DNA from: Nocardioides turkmenicus
GTDB taxonomy: Bacteria > Actinomycetota > Actinomycetes > Propionibacteriales > Nocardioidaceae
Length of the DNA stretch: 64,000 nt
Reading direction: 5' to 3'
Assembly: GCF_011045035.1 (NCBI RefSeq)
Contig: NZ_JAALAA010000001.1
Span: forward strand, 186,001-250,000
Shown: positions 1 through 8,885 of the stretch, in pieces
Layout of the letters: every line of letters starts with the position of its first letter
How positions within the stretch are numbered: the stretch's first letter is position 1
The notes under the pieces: generated by a model
Databases searched by the model: none
What the model saw: the letters and a program-made list of their open reading frames with translations, nothing else
Told to the model about the DNA's origin: nothing
Made by a program: the position numbers and the translations under genes

Positions 1-468
1 GAGTCCGGGCGATGCATCGCCACGAGTTCGTGGGAAGACGAGGCAGCCATGCGCGCCAGCGACGAGCAGCTTCGCGCGCTACGCGATCGAGGGAAGGACA
101 TCCTCGGCGGCGACATGCAGATCGACGAGTGGGAGATCGTCGTCATGCACCGTAGCCATCACGGCGAGTGCGCCCGAGTCAGCTGGCTGCAGGGCGACGT
201 CGACGCCATGGCCGAGATCTTCCGGGTCGGGATCCTTCCCGAGCTCGAGCAGACCGATGGGTTCTGCAGCGCCAGCCTGCTGGTGAACCGGTCGTCCGGC
301 CTGGGTTGCGCCACCACGGCCTGGGAGTCCCGCGCCGCGATGGAAGCCAGCCGCTCGGCGGCCGACGAGATGCGCAGCCGGGCCGCGAGCGACGCGGGCG
401 GCGAGATCGTCGACGTGCACGAGTTCGAACTCGCGTACGCCCACCTGCATGTCCCCGAGATGGCCTGA
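1..468 (+). CDS. Dimeric alpha/beta-barrel (ABM-like) protein, 5' end outside window
   Basis: The reading frame is open from base 1, so the gene starts upstream of the window. Two related segments are visible: one around bases 13-60 (CIATSSWEDEAAM) and one around 310-350 (CATTAWESRAAME). This suggests two tandem antibiotic-biosynthesis-monooxygenase-like ferredoxin folds, each with the typical strand-then-helix pattern ending in a conserved tryptophan-acidic stretch. An ATG at 49 is in frame but would remove half of the first repeat, so I do not take it as the start. Many ABM-like proteins have no known substrate, and none can be assigned here. Family call is moderate; function is unknown. 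Confidence 0.6.
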   Translation, partial: ESGRCIATSSWEDEAAMRASDEQLRALRDRGKDILGGDMQIDEWEIVVMHRSHHGECARVSWLQGDVDAMAEIFRVGILPELEQTDGFCSASLLVNRSSGLGCATTAWESRAAMEASRSAADEMRSRAASDAGGEIVDVHEFELAYAHLHVPEMA

Positions 469-570
469 CGTCCACGTTCTCTTCGCCGAGCCCGCCTTGG
501 TCGGGCTCGGCCAGCCATCAGGGTCTCCGCGCCTGGATGCCGGGGCTGCGTCTCACGAGGCTGGGAGCGA

Positions 571-3399
571 TCATTCCCGCGCGGCAGCCGCACTCGTGAG
601 ACTGATCCTCGCCACCTCTTCGATCTCGACGGGCTGGTCGCCACGGACGCGGTGGATCTTCACCACGGCCTCGGTGGGTGAGGTCTCGAACTCGAGGAAG
701 TGCTTGAAGAACGGAGGCTCGTCGAGGGAGTAGATCTCGGAGACGAACTTCTGGATCGGGCCGAAGGGCGGGTTCAGGCCGGGGAAGGCGATCTGTGCGC
801 GGCGTCTGGTCCGCCGGCTGACGCCGTCGACGATGGCGGCTTGGCCGCCCATCTGCTCCTGCTCGGCCGCGATGATGGCGGTCGCGTCGGCCTCGCTGAT
901 GAAGTCGTAGGGGGTCGAGAGGCCCGGGCGGTAGCGCGGACTCACCCACGCACCGGGATCCGCGATGAGTGAGTGGGCACCGAGGAACACCAGGTGGGCG
1001 AGGAGGGCGGCGGCACCGACCGCGACCATGGTGAAGAGGGCCCCGGCGACCGCCACGGCCGGCCACCACGTCCGAAGGCCGTCGGCAAGCCCGCCGAGCT
1101 CCGAGAAGCCCGGTACGTCGAGCAGACCCGGCGCCGCCGCGCCCAGCAAGAGCGCGCCGGAGGCCAGGATGACGAGGACCACCAGCGGCGTGTACAGGCG
1201 CGGGTGCTCCCGTCTGATCCAGTCGATGACGAACATGCCGATCGCGGTCACCGTGATCAGCGCCGGCAGGGCGAAGGCGGCCCGCATCCACTCCGAGTCG
1301 ACGGCATCGGTGAGGCACCACCAGACGACCAGCGTCACGGGCCCTGCGAGGAACACGAGGGGCCGAGCGACCTGCCGCCAGCGGAGCCACGCCTGCACCC
1401 GGCGTACGGGCTCATCTCCCAGAGGCCGAGTGAGAAGGTCGGGGGCCAAGAGCACGGCGAGGATCACCACCGCGATCACTGCCAGCGGCACGAGTCCGAG
1501 CAGGCCGCTGAAGAACAGCAGGGTCAAGCCCTCGCCGCTCAGGACGCGCAGCATCTCGCCCGACACCACGGCGGCCTGCGCGAGCACGGCCCACACCACC
1601 GAGCGCTTCAGCCAACGCGCGGCCCTCGCGCCGTTCACGGTGGTGACGATCCGCGTCCGCCACCCGACGATCCCCACGACGACGTAGATGCCGATCGCGG
1701 CGAACAGCCACCACGACGCCGTACGTCCCTCGCCCGACCCGAGCCGGGCCACACCCCAGGGCACCAGAGCCAGGGCCACGAGGGCCGCCAGCACGCACGC
1801 GAACGCGACGTGATGCCATCTGGGGACCGACTCGACCGGGTTCCACCATCTCGACCAGCGCACGCACCAGGCGTTGAGGCAGATCCACAGGGTGCTCCAG
1901 CCGAACAGCACCAGCAGGGCCTCTGCCGCGTCCGGCAGATACTGCTGCACGAACAGCGTCGCCGAGACCCCCATGACCAGCGCTTCGAGGCGCAGGAGCA
2001 GGCGGCGTACGAAGAGACTGTGACCGAGACGTTGCGGCAGCTGGTGCAGCAGGATCAGCACCACCATCGCGGCGACGGCCGCACCACCGGCGCCGGCGAG
2101 CCACCGGCCCAGGACCACTCCCCCGCCGAACATCAGGACGGTCAGCAGCAGACGCCAGATGCTGGGGACCAGCTGCTGGGCGAAGTACGCCAGGGACTCG
2201 GCCGATGCCGGGAAGAGCCTGGTCGGCCGGAATCGCAGGTCGGTTCGCGCGTCTGAGGCGGCCGTCCGGATGGGATGCGTGGCATGCGTGTAGGCACCGC
2301 CGCCACCGCTGACGATGTGCCACAGGCCGTCGCGCGAGCTGCCCTCGCTGTGCGGGTCGTACAGCTGGAAGTTGTGGGTGTCGCCGCCCACGGTCGCGAC
2401 GTAGCCGTGCTCGCTCTCGGCCACGACGTCGTAGACGGTCTTGTCGGGTCGTCCGGACACCTCACCTTTCCGGCGCTCACCGTTGACGAACAGCGGCTTG
2501 CCGGTCATCAGGATCTTCGGCTTCTCGCCGCCCAGCGACCTCAGCCAGGTGAACTGCCGCTCGTCGATGGTGCCGTCGATGCCGGTGTCGATGCACACCA
2601 GGTCCACGTGCTCCGTCTCGATGACGAAGTACGGCGCCGGCTGCAGCTGGGACTCCGGTGCCGGCCCGCCGCCCGCCGGCTCGCCCCACCGCGACGTCAG
2701 AGCGTTGCCGACCGGCTCGCTCGGCGTGCGCCACATGATCCGGCCGAAGCGGTCCCGGATGAGCTGCCAGGCGCCGAGCCTGTCGTCGAACGACGGTGCC
2801 AGGAGCTCGCGGGGCCAGGTCGGCGGCTCGTCCGCCGCGAACAGGAACTGGTGGGCGAAGCCGTAGAGGCCGTCGTACCAGTCGTGGTTGCCCGGCATCG
2901 CGTAGACCGGGACGTCCTCGGGGAGCGCGAACTCGGTCCGTACGTCGGCGGGCGCCTTGAGGCCCGGCACCCGGTTCGACCGGTACGGCTTGTAGAAGCC
3001 GTCCACGTAGTCGTTGACGTTGCCCGAGGGGTAGATCACGTCGCTCAGCACGAGCACGAAGCCGGCCTGCTCCCGGTCAGGGCGCGCGGCCGCAGCACGC
3101 GCCAGCGCGGGCGCGACGACGTACTGGGACGGGTCCTGCTCGCCGGTGTCGCCGATGACCAGGAACCTCGAGACCTCAGGGGCGGCGATCGTCAGGGGCA
3201 CGTCCGGCTTAGTCCAGTGCGCACGCAGCTTCTCGACGAGCCTGTGCGTGCCGCGTCCCAGGATGTCGTTGACCGAGTCGATCAGGCTGCGTGCGGTGAT
3301 CCAGGAGAGGCTGTTCCACTTGGTCGGGTCGTGCTGCAGATAGGCCTTCGTACGCTCCCAGTCCGTGCTCCCCGTCGCGGAGTCACCGCCCTGAGCCAT
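571..3399 (-). CDS. Membrane-anchored calcineurin-like metallophosphoesterase
   Basis: A 942-residue protein. The N-terminal 400 residues carry the metallophosphoesterase motifs in order: GDTG near 83, a SDVIYP segment near 119, GNHD near 170 and GGDTHNF near 338. These supply the two-metal site. From about residue 412 to 830 there are eight or more hydrophobic segments, followed by a soluble tail of roughly 110 residues. I chose the ATG at 3399 because GGAGAGG lies six bases before it; ATGs at 3405 and 3423 are in frame but badly spaced. With no signal peptide, the catalytic domain is probably cytoplasmic. The substrate is unknown. The gene stands alone, divergent from the small secreted protein at 3559. 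Confidence 0.8.
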   Translation of the reverse strand: MAQGGDSATGSTDWERTKAYLQHDPTKWNSLSWITARSLIDSVNDILGRGTHRLVEKLRAHWTKPDVPLTIAAPEVSRFLVIGDTGEQDPSQYVVAPALARAAAARPDREQAGFVLVLSDVIYPSGNVNDYVDGFYKPYRSNRVPGLKAPADVRTEFALPEDVPVYAMPGNHDWYDGLYGFAHQFLFAADEPPTWPRELLAPSFDDRLGAWQLIRDRFGRIMWRTPSEPVGNALTSRWGEPAGGGPAPESQLQPAPYFVIETEHVDLVCIDTGIDGTIDERQFTWLRSLGGEKPKILMTGKPLFVNGERRKGEVSGRPDKTVYDVVAESEHGYVATVGGDTHNFQLYDPHSEGSSRDGLWHIVSGGGGAYTHATHPIRTAASDARTDLRFRPTRLFPASAESLAYFAQQLVPSIWRLLLTVLMFGGGVVLGRWLAGAGGAAVAAMVVLILLHQLPQRLGHSLFVRRLLLRLEALVMGVSATLFVQQYLPDAAEALLVLFGWSTLWICLNAWCVRWSRWWNPVESVPRWHHVAFACVLAALVALALVPWGVARLGSGEGRTASWWLFAAIGIYVVVGIVGWRTRIVTTVNGARAARWLKRSVVWAVLAQAAVVSGEMLRVLSGEGLTLLFFSGLLGLVPLAVIAVVILAVLLAPDLLTRPLGDEPVRRVQAWLRWRQVARPLVFLAGPVTLVVWWCLTDAVDSEWMRAAFALPALITVTAIGMFVIDWIRREHPRLYTPLVVLVILASGALLLGAAAPGLLDVPGFSELGGLADGLRTWWPAVAVAGALFTMVAVGAAALLAHLVFLGAHSLIADPGAWVSPRYRPGLSTPYDFISEADATAIIAAEQEQMGGQAAIVDGVSRRTRRRAQIAFPGLNPPFGPIQKFVSEIYSLDEPPFFKHFLEFETSPTEAVVKIHRVRGDQPVEIEEVARISLTSAAAARE

Positions 3400-3558
3400 C
3401 GACATCCTCTCCGCCAACCGCATGAAACAGATGTAGACAGGCTCCCACGCCGCGCGTCGGTCCCGCACGGGACTCCCCCAGATTGGCGTATGACAACCCG
3501 TCGACGCCGACTGATGATGAAACTGCAAGGGGCATCGAAGGGGGAAGGAACAGAGATC

Positions 3559-3888
3559 ATGAAGCTGTTGATGAAGAGCTGTGCCGCCGCGGCGGGGCTC
3601 GTGCTGGCCGGAGCCGGGGCCGCGAGCGCGGCCGAGGTGAACGGCAACGGCGACGACATCCCCGCGCCGGACCGCGCGTCCTCGGAGTGCGTGTTCTCAG
3701 GCCAGGACACCGCGGACGCCGTCGAGGGCAACCCGCCGGGCTTCGACGACGACGCGCTCGCCGAACGTGGCAACCAGAGCCCCGGCGGCACCGACCGCTA
3801 CCACGGGGTGCAGAGCTACGGCATCTACGTGCGGGCCGGGCTCAAGGATTTCGTGCCGTCGCCCGGCGACGCCTGCCGGGGCCACTGA
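3559..3888 (+). CDS. Small secreted protein of unknown function
   Basis: A 109-residue protein with a clear Sec signal peptide: a lysine-containing start (MKLLMKS), a hydrophobic core and an ASA-A cleavage site near residue 25. The mature part is about 84 residues, rich in Gly, Asp and Pro, with two cysteines (in SECVF and DACRGH) that could form a disulfide. AAGGAA lies 5' of the ATG at 3559 at usable spacing. The frame is open far upstream but only this start gives a signal peptide. I do not recognise the family. It is convergent with the flavoprotein at 3910, 21 bases away. Confidence 0.75.
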   Translation: MKLLMKSCAAAAGLVLAGAGAASAAEVNGNGDDIPAPDRASSECVFSGQDTADAVEGNPPGFDDDALAERGNQSPGGTDRYHGVQSYGIYVRAGLKDFVPSPGDACRGH

Positions 3889-3909
3889 CGGCCCGAAAGG
3901 ACGTCGGCC

Positions 3910-5283
3910 TCAGACCATCTCGGCCAGCTGCGCCATCTGGGCGATGCCAGGCTTGGTGTGCCGCGCCAGCCTCTCCCGCGCATCGTCCAGCGCCGCTGAT
4001 CCGGGGTGACCGGGCGGCACCCGGGCCGGGTTCAGCGCGACCCGGTCCGACCACTCCTTGACGTCCGGCTCGGACGAGAAGGACATCGCCGCCTGAGTGC
4101 CGAGGACGTTCATCCGCGCCCACGACGCCATCGTGTTGCCGAGGGGGCTCGGCGGGCAGAGCCGGTTCTTCTCCGCGTCGGAGTCGCGGGTGGCCTCCAC
4201 GTAGCCCGCGATGGCGGCGCCGAAGCACGGGAAGCCGGCCCGGATCGGCTGCAGCGTGATCGCCTCGGGACCCCAGACCGGGACCAGGGGCGGATACTTC
4301 AGGCCGTCGGCGGCGCAATGGACCACGAGGGCGTCATCGGCGACAGCCACCGATCCGTCGGCGAAGCCGAGGGAACCGCGGTCGACGTGCTGGATGTGGC
4401 CGCGGCGTACGACGTTCTCGACCGTACGCAGCTGCTCGAGCTCCCAGGTCGCCAGCGTCGGCGCCTTCGCCATGGTCGGCATGACCGAGCGGTCGATGCG
4501 GAGCATGATGCCGGCGTCCTCGAGCCGGAGGAACAAGTCCTCGGGCGAGGTCGACCGCTCCGCGGCCGCCATCGTGTCGGCGGCCATGCCGAGGAAGATC
4601 GCGGGATCGGGCTGGACGACGGCACGGTTGATCATCCACGGGTCGCGCGGCCGCACCCAGCAGATCGCGTCGGGGTCGACGCCACGCGAGAGCAGCCAGA
4701 TGCAGGCGTCGGTCGCGGTCTTGCCGGAGCCGACGATGACGTACTGGCTCGGCGCGTCCTCGAGGCGCGCGAGCTCGTTGACCGGCAGCACCCGGGCATC
4801 GTCCGCGACACCGAACGGCGGCGGCTTCTCCGCGGGGATGCTGGGCGCCAGGTAGCGAGCATCGACGACCCGGGCACCGGGCATCTCGACGCGCTCCCCC
4901 GAGATGTGCGAGACGACGGCGTTGTCGCCGACGTACTCGCTGTTCGGGAAGAACTCGACCTTGCCGGATTCCACCATCCGGTCGAGCACCCGCGCGTAGT
5001 AGGCACAGATCTCCGGCTGCGTCGCCCGCTCCTGAAGGCCCGCCTCCGGCCCGCGCTGCTGCAGCTGCCCGCCGCCGAGCAGGGTCGAGGCGACGCCGTA
5101 GAAGGCGGAGGCCTGGTGCAGACGTACGAACGGGTACGCCTCCAGCCAGTGCCCGCCGACACCGTGGCGACGATCGACCAGGGCCACGCGCACGTCGGCA
5201 TGCTCGATCAGGGCGTCCGTGAACGCCATCCCCATGGCGCCGGCACCCACCACCAGGTAGTCCACCTCAGCCGTGCGACTCAT
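3910..5283 (-). CDS. FAD/NAD(P)-binding oxidoreductase, flavin monooxygenase-like
   Basis: A 457-residue soluble flavoprotein. The N-terminus carries a dinucleotide-binding fold (VVGAGAMG, residues about 10-17) for FAD, and a second glycine-rich nucleotide motif (IVGSGKTATD) near residue 180, as in flavin-containing monooxygenases and lysine/ornithine N-hydroxylases. GGHW after the first fold fits the FMO-type GGxW pattern. The substrate cannot be read from sequence. The ATG at 5283 has GGTGGAG two bases upstream; a TTG at 5295 is in frame but lies before that ribosome site. No operon partner: the next minus-strand gene ends at 5334 and starts with the same GGTGGAGCC leader. Confidence 0.75.
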   Translation of the reverse strand: MSRTAEVDYLVVGAGAMGMAFTDALIEHADVRVALVDRRHGVGGHWLEAYPFVRLHQASAFYGVASTLLGGGQLQQRGPEAGLQERATQPEICAYYARVLDRMVESGKVEFFPNSEYVGDNAVVSHISGERVEMPGARVVDARYLAPSIPAEKPPPFGVADDARVLPVNELARLEDAPSQYVIVGSGKTATDACIWLLSRGVDPDAICWVRPRDPWMINRAVVQPDPAIFLGMAADTMAAAERSTSPEDLFLRLEDAGIMLRIDRSVMPTMAKAPTLATWELEQLRTVENVVRRGHIQHVDRGSLGFADGSVAVADDALVVHCAADGLKYPPLVPVWGPEAITLQPIRAGFPCFGAAIAGYVEATRDSDAEKNRLCPPSPLGNTMASWARMNVLGTQAAMSFSSEPDVKEWSDRVALNPARVPPGHPGSAALDDARERLARHTKPGIAQMAQLAEMV

Positions 5284-5333
5284 GGCTCCACCCAAGCACG
5301 GCGCGGACCTTCGCGGTCAATAGGCAGAAGGAG

Positions 5334-5753
5334 CTATACCCGGTCTCGGGCACACGCGATCAGCGCCCCGAGATCGAGACCGTAGGTCGGCCCATCCCCC
5401 TGCCCGTACGCCTCCAGTCGCCTCGCCGCCCTCTCGATGAGCCGCGCAGCACCGACGGCGTTGCCGCGCTCGTGGTGGGTCAGCCCGACGCACAGCTGGG
5501 CCAGCCCCTGCCACAGCTCACGCTCCTCCTCCGGGCACGATTTCCACCGGACCTCGAGCGCCTCATGGGCGGCGAACGGGCGGCCGGCGTCGAGGAGCTC
5601 GCGGGCGTACGCCAGGGTCTCCTGCGGCGGAAGCGGCTCCTCGGAGATCGGCTCGACACCGACCTCGCCATAGGGCAGCGGTCGTCCGAGCGCGTCGCGC
5701 GGGCGAGCCTGCTGTGCCCGCCCCTGCTCGTTCCGATCGCGATCGCCCACCAC
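5334..5753 (-). CDS. DUF309 family protein
   Basis: A 139-residue protein whose residues about 48-120 match the all-helical DUF309 fold, with the characteristic FxAHExxExxW signature (here FAAHEALEVRWK) and WQGLAQLCVGLxHxxRGN. The family is widespread in bacteria and its biochemical role is not established. The start is GTG at 5753 with GGTGGAG two bases upstream. The start lies 68 bases from the divergent gene at 5822, so the two probably use a shared promoter region. Confidence 0.8.
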   Translation of the reverse strand: MVGDRDRNEQGRAQQARPRDALGRPLPYGEVGVEPISEEPLPPQETLAYARELLDAGRPFAAHEALEVRWKSCPEEERELWQGLAQLCVGLTHHERGNAVGAARLIERAARRLEAYGQGDGPTYGLDLGALIACARDRV

Positions 5754-5821
5754 GGCTCCACCCTAGGACCCGCCGGCATAAACCGATTGCGTGGGCGGCC
5801 GTGGCCGGTGACTCTCGGCCC

Positions 5822-6361
5822 ATGGAGTTCTTCTGCTACCACCGCGATCGCCCGGGATCGACGCCGCTGCGCACCGAGATGGTGGAGGAGCACTGGGCCT
5901 ACATGGACCGGTTCGCGGAGACGATGATCGCCCGCGGCCCGACGTTCTCCGACGACACCCTCACCGGCAGCGTGCACATCCTCGATCTCCCGGACGCCGC
6001 CACGGCTCGCGCGTTCGCCTTCGAGGAGCCCGGCTACCAGGCCGGGGCCTATCGCGACGTGATGCTGCGGCGATGGAGCAACTCGCTCGGCCGGACCATG
6101 TGGGACTTCGACGGCCGACCCGACAGCGGCCGCTACCTCGTCCTCGGGTTCACGGAGCCGACGCCGGACCGTCTCGACCTGCCGAACGGCGACGCGCTGA
6201 TCGCGGCCGGGCCGCTGCTCTCCGACGACGGGACCGTGATGGTCGGCGCGGCCGTACTGCTGGAGGCCGCCTCCGAGACGGCCGCGCGGGCGGTCCTCTC
6301 CCCCGCCCTGTATGTCGGGGTCGAGGTCCATCAGTGGGAGTTCGGCGGGCGGCGCACGTGA
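5822..6361 (+). CDS. YCII-related domain protein
   Basis: A 179-residue protein. The first 100 residues look like a YCII-like dimeric alpha/beta barrel: MEFFCYHRD start, EEHWAYMDRF helix, GPTFSDD, then GSVHILDLPDA and EEPGYQAGAYRDV. YCII proteins share the fold of ABM domains and some have ring-opening or hydrolytic activity. The second half may be a degenerate second copy of the fold. It ends 28 bases before the UBP-zinc-finger gene at 6390 and the two may be cotranscribed. Function is not predictable. Confidence 0.65.
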   Translation: MEFFCYHRDRPGSTPLRTEMVEEHWAYMDRFAETMIARGPTFSDDTLTGSVHILDLPDAATARAFAFEEPGYQAGAYRDVMLRRWSNSLGRTMWDFDGRPDSGRYLVLGFTEPTPDRLDLPNGDALIAAGPLLSDDGTVMVGAAVLLEAASETAARAVLSPALYVGVEVHQWEFGGRRT

Positions 6362-6389
6362 GAGCGCCACAACCGGTAACGTCTCCGGC

Positions 6390-6740
6390 ATGACCGGCAC
6401 ACCAGGAATCGACGTCGCTGTCCCGCCGTCCGGCACCGGTTGCGCCGAGTGCCTCGCGAGCGATTCCGGATGGTGGTTCCACCTCCGGCGGTGCGCCGAG
6501 TGCGGGCACGTCGGTTGCTGCGACAGCTCCCCGGCACAGCACGCCAGCCACCACTTCCGCGAGACGGGCCACCGCTACATGCAGAGCTTCGAGCCCGGCG
6601 AGACATGGTTCTGGGACTTCGAGAACCAAGAGGCGCTGAAGGGCCCGGCGTTGGCCGAGCCGACGAGTCGGCCCGAGTCGCAGCCCGCGCCCGGGCCTGC
6701 GGATCGCGTCCCGCAGGACTGGCAGCTGCACCTGCACTGA
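6390..6740 (+). CDS. UBP-type zinc finger protein
   Basis: A 116-residue protein with a ubiquitin-specific-protease-type (ZnF-UBP) zinc finger. Visible ligands are CAEC near 18-21, then CAECGHVGCCD near 33-43, and a His series in QHASHHFRETGHRYMQS. The block GETWFWDF follows as in this family. In eukaryotes the domain binds the free ubiquitin C-terminus; in actinobacteria it occurs as small stand-alone proteins of unknown role. The C-terminal 35 residues are Pro/Ala/Glu-rich and likely disordered. It is followed at once by a strong bidirectional terminator (6751-6790). Confidence 0.85.
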   Translation: MTGTPGIDVAVPPSGTGCAECLASDSGWWFHLRRCAECGHVGCCDSSPAQHASHHFRETGHRYMQSFEPGETWFWDFENQEALKGPALAEPTSRPESQPAPGPADRVPQDWQLHLH

Positions 6741-6750
6741 CCCTACATAC

Positions 6751-6790
6751 ACGAAGGGCCCCGACCGCAGCAGCGGTCGGGGCCCTTCGT
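6751..6790. terminator. Bidirectional hairpin terminator
   Basis: A perfect 18-bp inverted repeat (6751-6768 paired with 6773-6790) with a 4-base AGCA loop. It lies exactly between the convergent zinc-finger gene (stop 6740) and cold-shock gene (stop 6797). There is no clear T-run on either side, as is usual for actinobacterial terminators. Confidence 0.85.
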
Positions 6791-6796
6791 GGTGAA

Positions 6797-7000
6797 TCAG
6801 GAGACGCGGACGTTCTCGGCCTGCGGACCCTTGGGGCCCTGCGTGACGTCGAACTCGACCTTCTGGTTCTCGTCGAGCGACTTGTAACCGTTGGTCTGGA
6901 TGGCGGAGAAGTGAACGAACACGTCCTCGCCGCCACCGTCCTGAGCGATGAAGCCGAAGCCCTTGTCAGCGTTGAACCACTTGACGGTGCCCTGAGCCAT
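6797..7000 (-). CDS. Cold-shock protein, CspA family
   Basis: A 67-residue single cold-shock domain. It contains both RNA-binding motifs, KGFGFI (RNP1) and VFVHFSAI (RNP2), and the usual GTVKWFN start. The length matches actinobacterial CspA proteins. These proteins bind single-stranded nucleic acid in the cytoplasm and act as RNA chaperones. AAAGGA lies eight bases before the ATG. The upstream leader holds two inverted repeats (7022-7072), consistent with control by RNA structure. Confidence 0.95.
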   Translation of the reverse strand: MAQGTVKWFNADKGFGFIAQDGGGEDVFVHFSAIQTNGYKSLDENQKVEFDVTQGPKGPQAENVRVS

Positions 7001-7021
7001 GATCTTTTCCTTTGTTCCGTG

Positions 7022-7072
7022 CCGGGGGCACTGTGCCCCGGGCCGCTGAAGACATCCATCTGTGCTGATGTC
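7022..7072 (-). promoter_or_regulatory. Structured 5' leader of the cold-shock gene
   Basis: Two inverted repeats lie upstream of the cold-shock start at 7000: a GC-rich one (7022-7042, CCGGGGCA against TGCCCCCGG with one bulge) and GACATC (7051-7056) paired with GATGTC (7067-7072). The promoter was not located with confidence, but AT-rich sequence at about 7075-7105 is the likely place. Long folded leaders are known for csp mRNAs; thermosensing here is inference. Confidence 0.45.
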
Positions 7073-7175
7073 CAGCGAACCGAAAACCAGGAATAAGAGA
7101 TACAAGCCGCGACGTGGTGTGCGGCCAGGACGGCTTTCAGAGCCATCCCTTCAACACGATCAACAGTACGCCATC

Positions 7176-7212
7176 GGGCCCGGGATCGTGGTTTCCACGA
7201 GATCCCGGGCCC
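7176..7212 (-). terminator. Terminator after the putP-like gene
   Basis: A 16-bp stem (7176-7191 against 7195-7212) with a 3-base loop and a two-base bulge. It starts only seven bases after the symporter stop codon (7219) on the minus strand. Confidence 0.75.
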
Positions 7213-7218
7213 GGCGGG

Positions 7219-8727
7219 TCAGACCCGCGCCGCCTTCTCGCGCGTGCCCTCGGCGTCGAGCAGCCGGATCGCCTCGTCGAACTCTGCGTCGATCGCCGGG
7301 TTCTCCTTGTAGGTCACCAGGCTGACCGCCACGGCGACGATCGTGTTGAGCACGAAGCCCGGCACGATCTCGTACATCTGCGAGCTGAGCGCCTCGATGT
7401 TGCCCCACACCACGACGGTGACGGCGCCGACGACCAGACCGGCGATCGCACCGGGCGCGGTGAGCTTCCGCCACCACAGCGCCAGCAGGATGATCGGGCC
7501 GAAGGACGCACCGAAGCCCGCCCAGGCGTACGCGACCAGGTCGAGCACCGTGCCGGTCTTCGGCCACGCCAGGAACGCCGCCACCACGGCGATGCCGAGC
7601 ACGGCGAGCCGGCCGAACAGGACCAGCTGGCGGTCGGAGGCGTCGTTCTTGAAGACCGCCTTGTAGAGGTCCTCGACCAGCGCCGAGGAGGTCACCAGGA
7701 GCTGGGAGGAGATGGTGCTCATGATCGCGGCGAGCACGGCGGCCAGCATGATGCCGGCGATCAGCGGGTGGAAGAGGATCTGCCCCAGGACGATGAAGAC
7801 CGCCTCCGGGTCGTTCAGCTTCTGGTCGGGGTTCTGCTGGTAGTAGGCGATGCCCACGAGCGCGGTGCCGACGGCGCCGAACAGGCTCAGCAGCATCCAG
7901 CCGATACCGATGCGCCGCGCGGAGGCGGCCTCCCCTGCCGTACGCAGGGCCATGAAGCGCACGATGATGTGCGGCTGGCCGAAGTAGCCCAGGCCCCAGG
8001 CCGCCGCGGAGATGACACCCAGCGCGGTCGCGCCTTCGAGCATGCTCAGGCGCGAGGGGTCGACGGCGCGGATGCTGTCGACGGTCTCGGCCGGCCCGCC
8101 GGTCACGAAGACACCGACGACGGGCACCAGGATCAGCGCGAGCAGCATGATCGCGCCCTGCACGAAGTCGGTGTAGGAGACCGCGAGGAAGCCACCGAAG
8201 AGCGTGTACGCCACCACGACCGCGGCCACCACCAGCATGCCGGTGTGGTAGTCGGTGTTGAACGAGCTCTCGAAGAAGACGCCGCCGGCGACCATGCCCG
8301 AGGAGACGTAGAAGGTGAAGAACACCAGGATGACGGCGCCGGAGGCCATCCGCAGCAGCCGCGTGCTGTCCTTCAGCCGGTTCTCCAGGAAGCTCGGCAC
8401 GGTGATCGAGTCACCCGAGACCTCGGTGTACGTCCGCAGCCGGGGCGCCACGACCTTCCAGTTGAGCCAGGCACCGACGGTCAGACCGACGGCGATCCAG
8501 CCCTCCATCAGCCCGGTCGCGTAGATCGCACCGGGCAGCCCCATGAGCAACCACCCGGACATGTCCGAGGCACCCGCGCTCAGCGCACTCACCATCGGGC
8601 CGAGGTCGCGGCCGCCCAGCATGTAGTCGTCGAGGTTCGAGGTGCGCCGGTACGCCCAGGCGCCGATGCCGAGCATGGCGACCATGTAGGCCACCAGCGC
8701 CAGCATCTGATAGGTCAGGTCTGACAT
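7219..8727 (-). CDS. putP: Sodium/proline symporter, PutP type (SSS family)
   Basis: A 502-residue integral membrane protein with about 13 hydrophobic helices. Hallmarks of the sodium:solute symporter family are visible: DDYMLGGRDLGP near residue 34-45, SAGASDMSGWLLMGLPG near 52-68 and the conserved GGFLAVSYTDFVQG in the middle. These match PutP. It imports proline with sodium. The ATG at 8727 has GGAG about six bases upstream; a TTG one codon earlier is the alternative. It is monocistronic with its own terminator. A second amino-acid symporter in the window (31177) belongs to another family and is tied to hydroxyproline use. Confidence 0.88.
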   Translation of the reverse strand: MSDLTYQMLALVAYMVAMLGIGAWAYRRTSNLDDYMLGGRDLGPMVSALSAGASDMSGWLLMGLPGAIYATGLMEGWIAVGLTVGAWLNWKVVAPRLRTYTEVSGDSITVPSFLENRLKDSTRLLRMASGAVILVFFTFYVSSGMVAGGVFFESSFNTDYHTGMLVVAAVVVAYTLFGGFLAVSYTDFVQGAIMLLALILVPVVGVFVTGGPAETVDSIRAVDPSRLSMLEGATALGVISAAAWGLGYFGQPHIIVRFMALRTAGEAASARRIGIGWMLLSLFGAVGTALVGIAYYQQNPDQKLNDPEAVFIVLGQILFHPLIAGIMLAAVLAAIMSTISSQLLVTSSALVEDLYKAVFKNDASDRQLVLFGRLAVLGIAVVAAFLAWPKTGTVLDLVAYAWAGFGASFGPIILLALWWRKLTAPGAIAGLVVGAVTVVVWGNIEALSSQMYEIVPGFVLNTIVAVAVSLVTYKENPAIDAEFDEAIRLLDAEGTREKAARV

Positions 8728-8885
8728 CAAAACTCCAAAATCGGGGGAAACGCCGCCGCAGAACCTAACCCGTAGACCGCGTTTGAGTGTGATCGGCGCC
8801 GCACAACCGCGCTACGCCACGCCTGAGGCCGGTTGGCGTCGGCGTGTCGACCTCGTCAGTTGCTGGTGGCGCTTGGCTTCGCCCC

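Noticed and set aside
8728..8885. A small gene in the gap upstream of the proline symporter.
   Set aside because: No frame with a ribosome site or coding-like composition was found; it probably holds only the symporter promoter.
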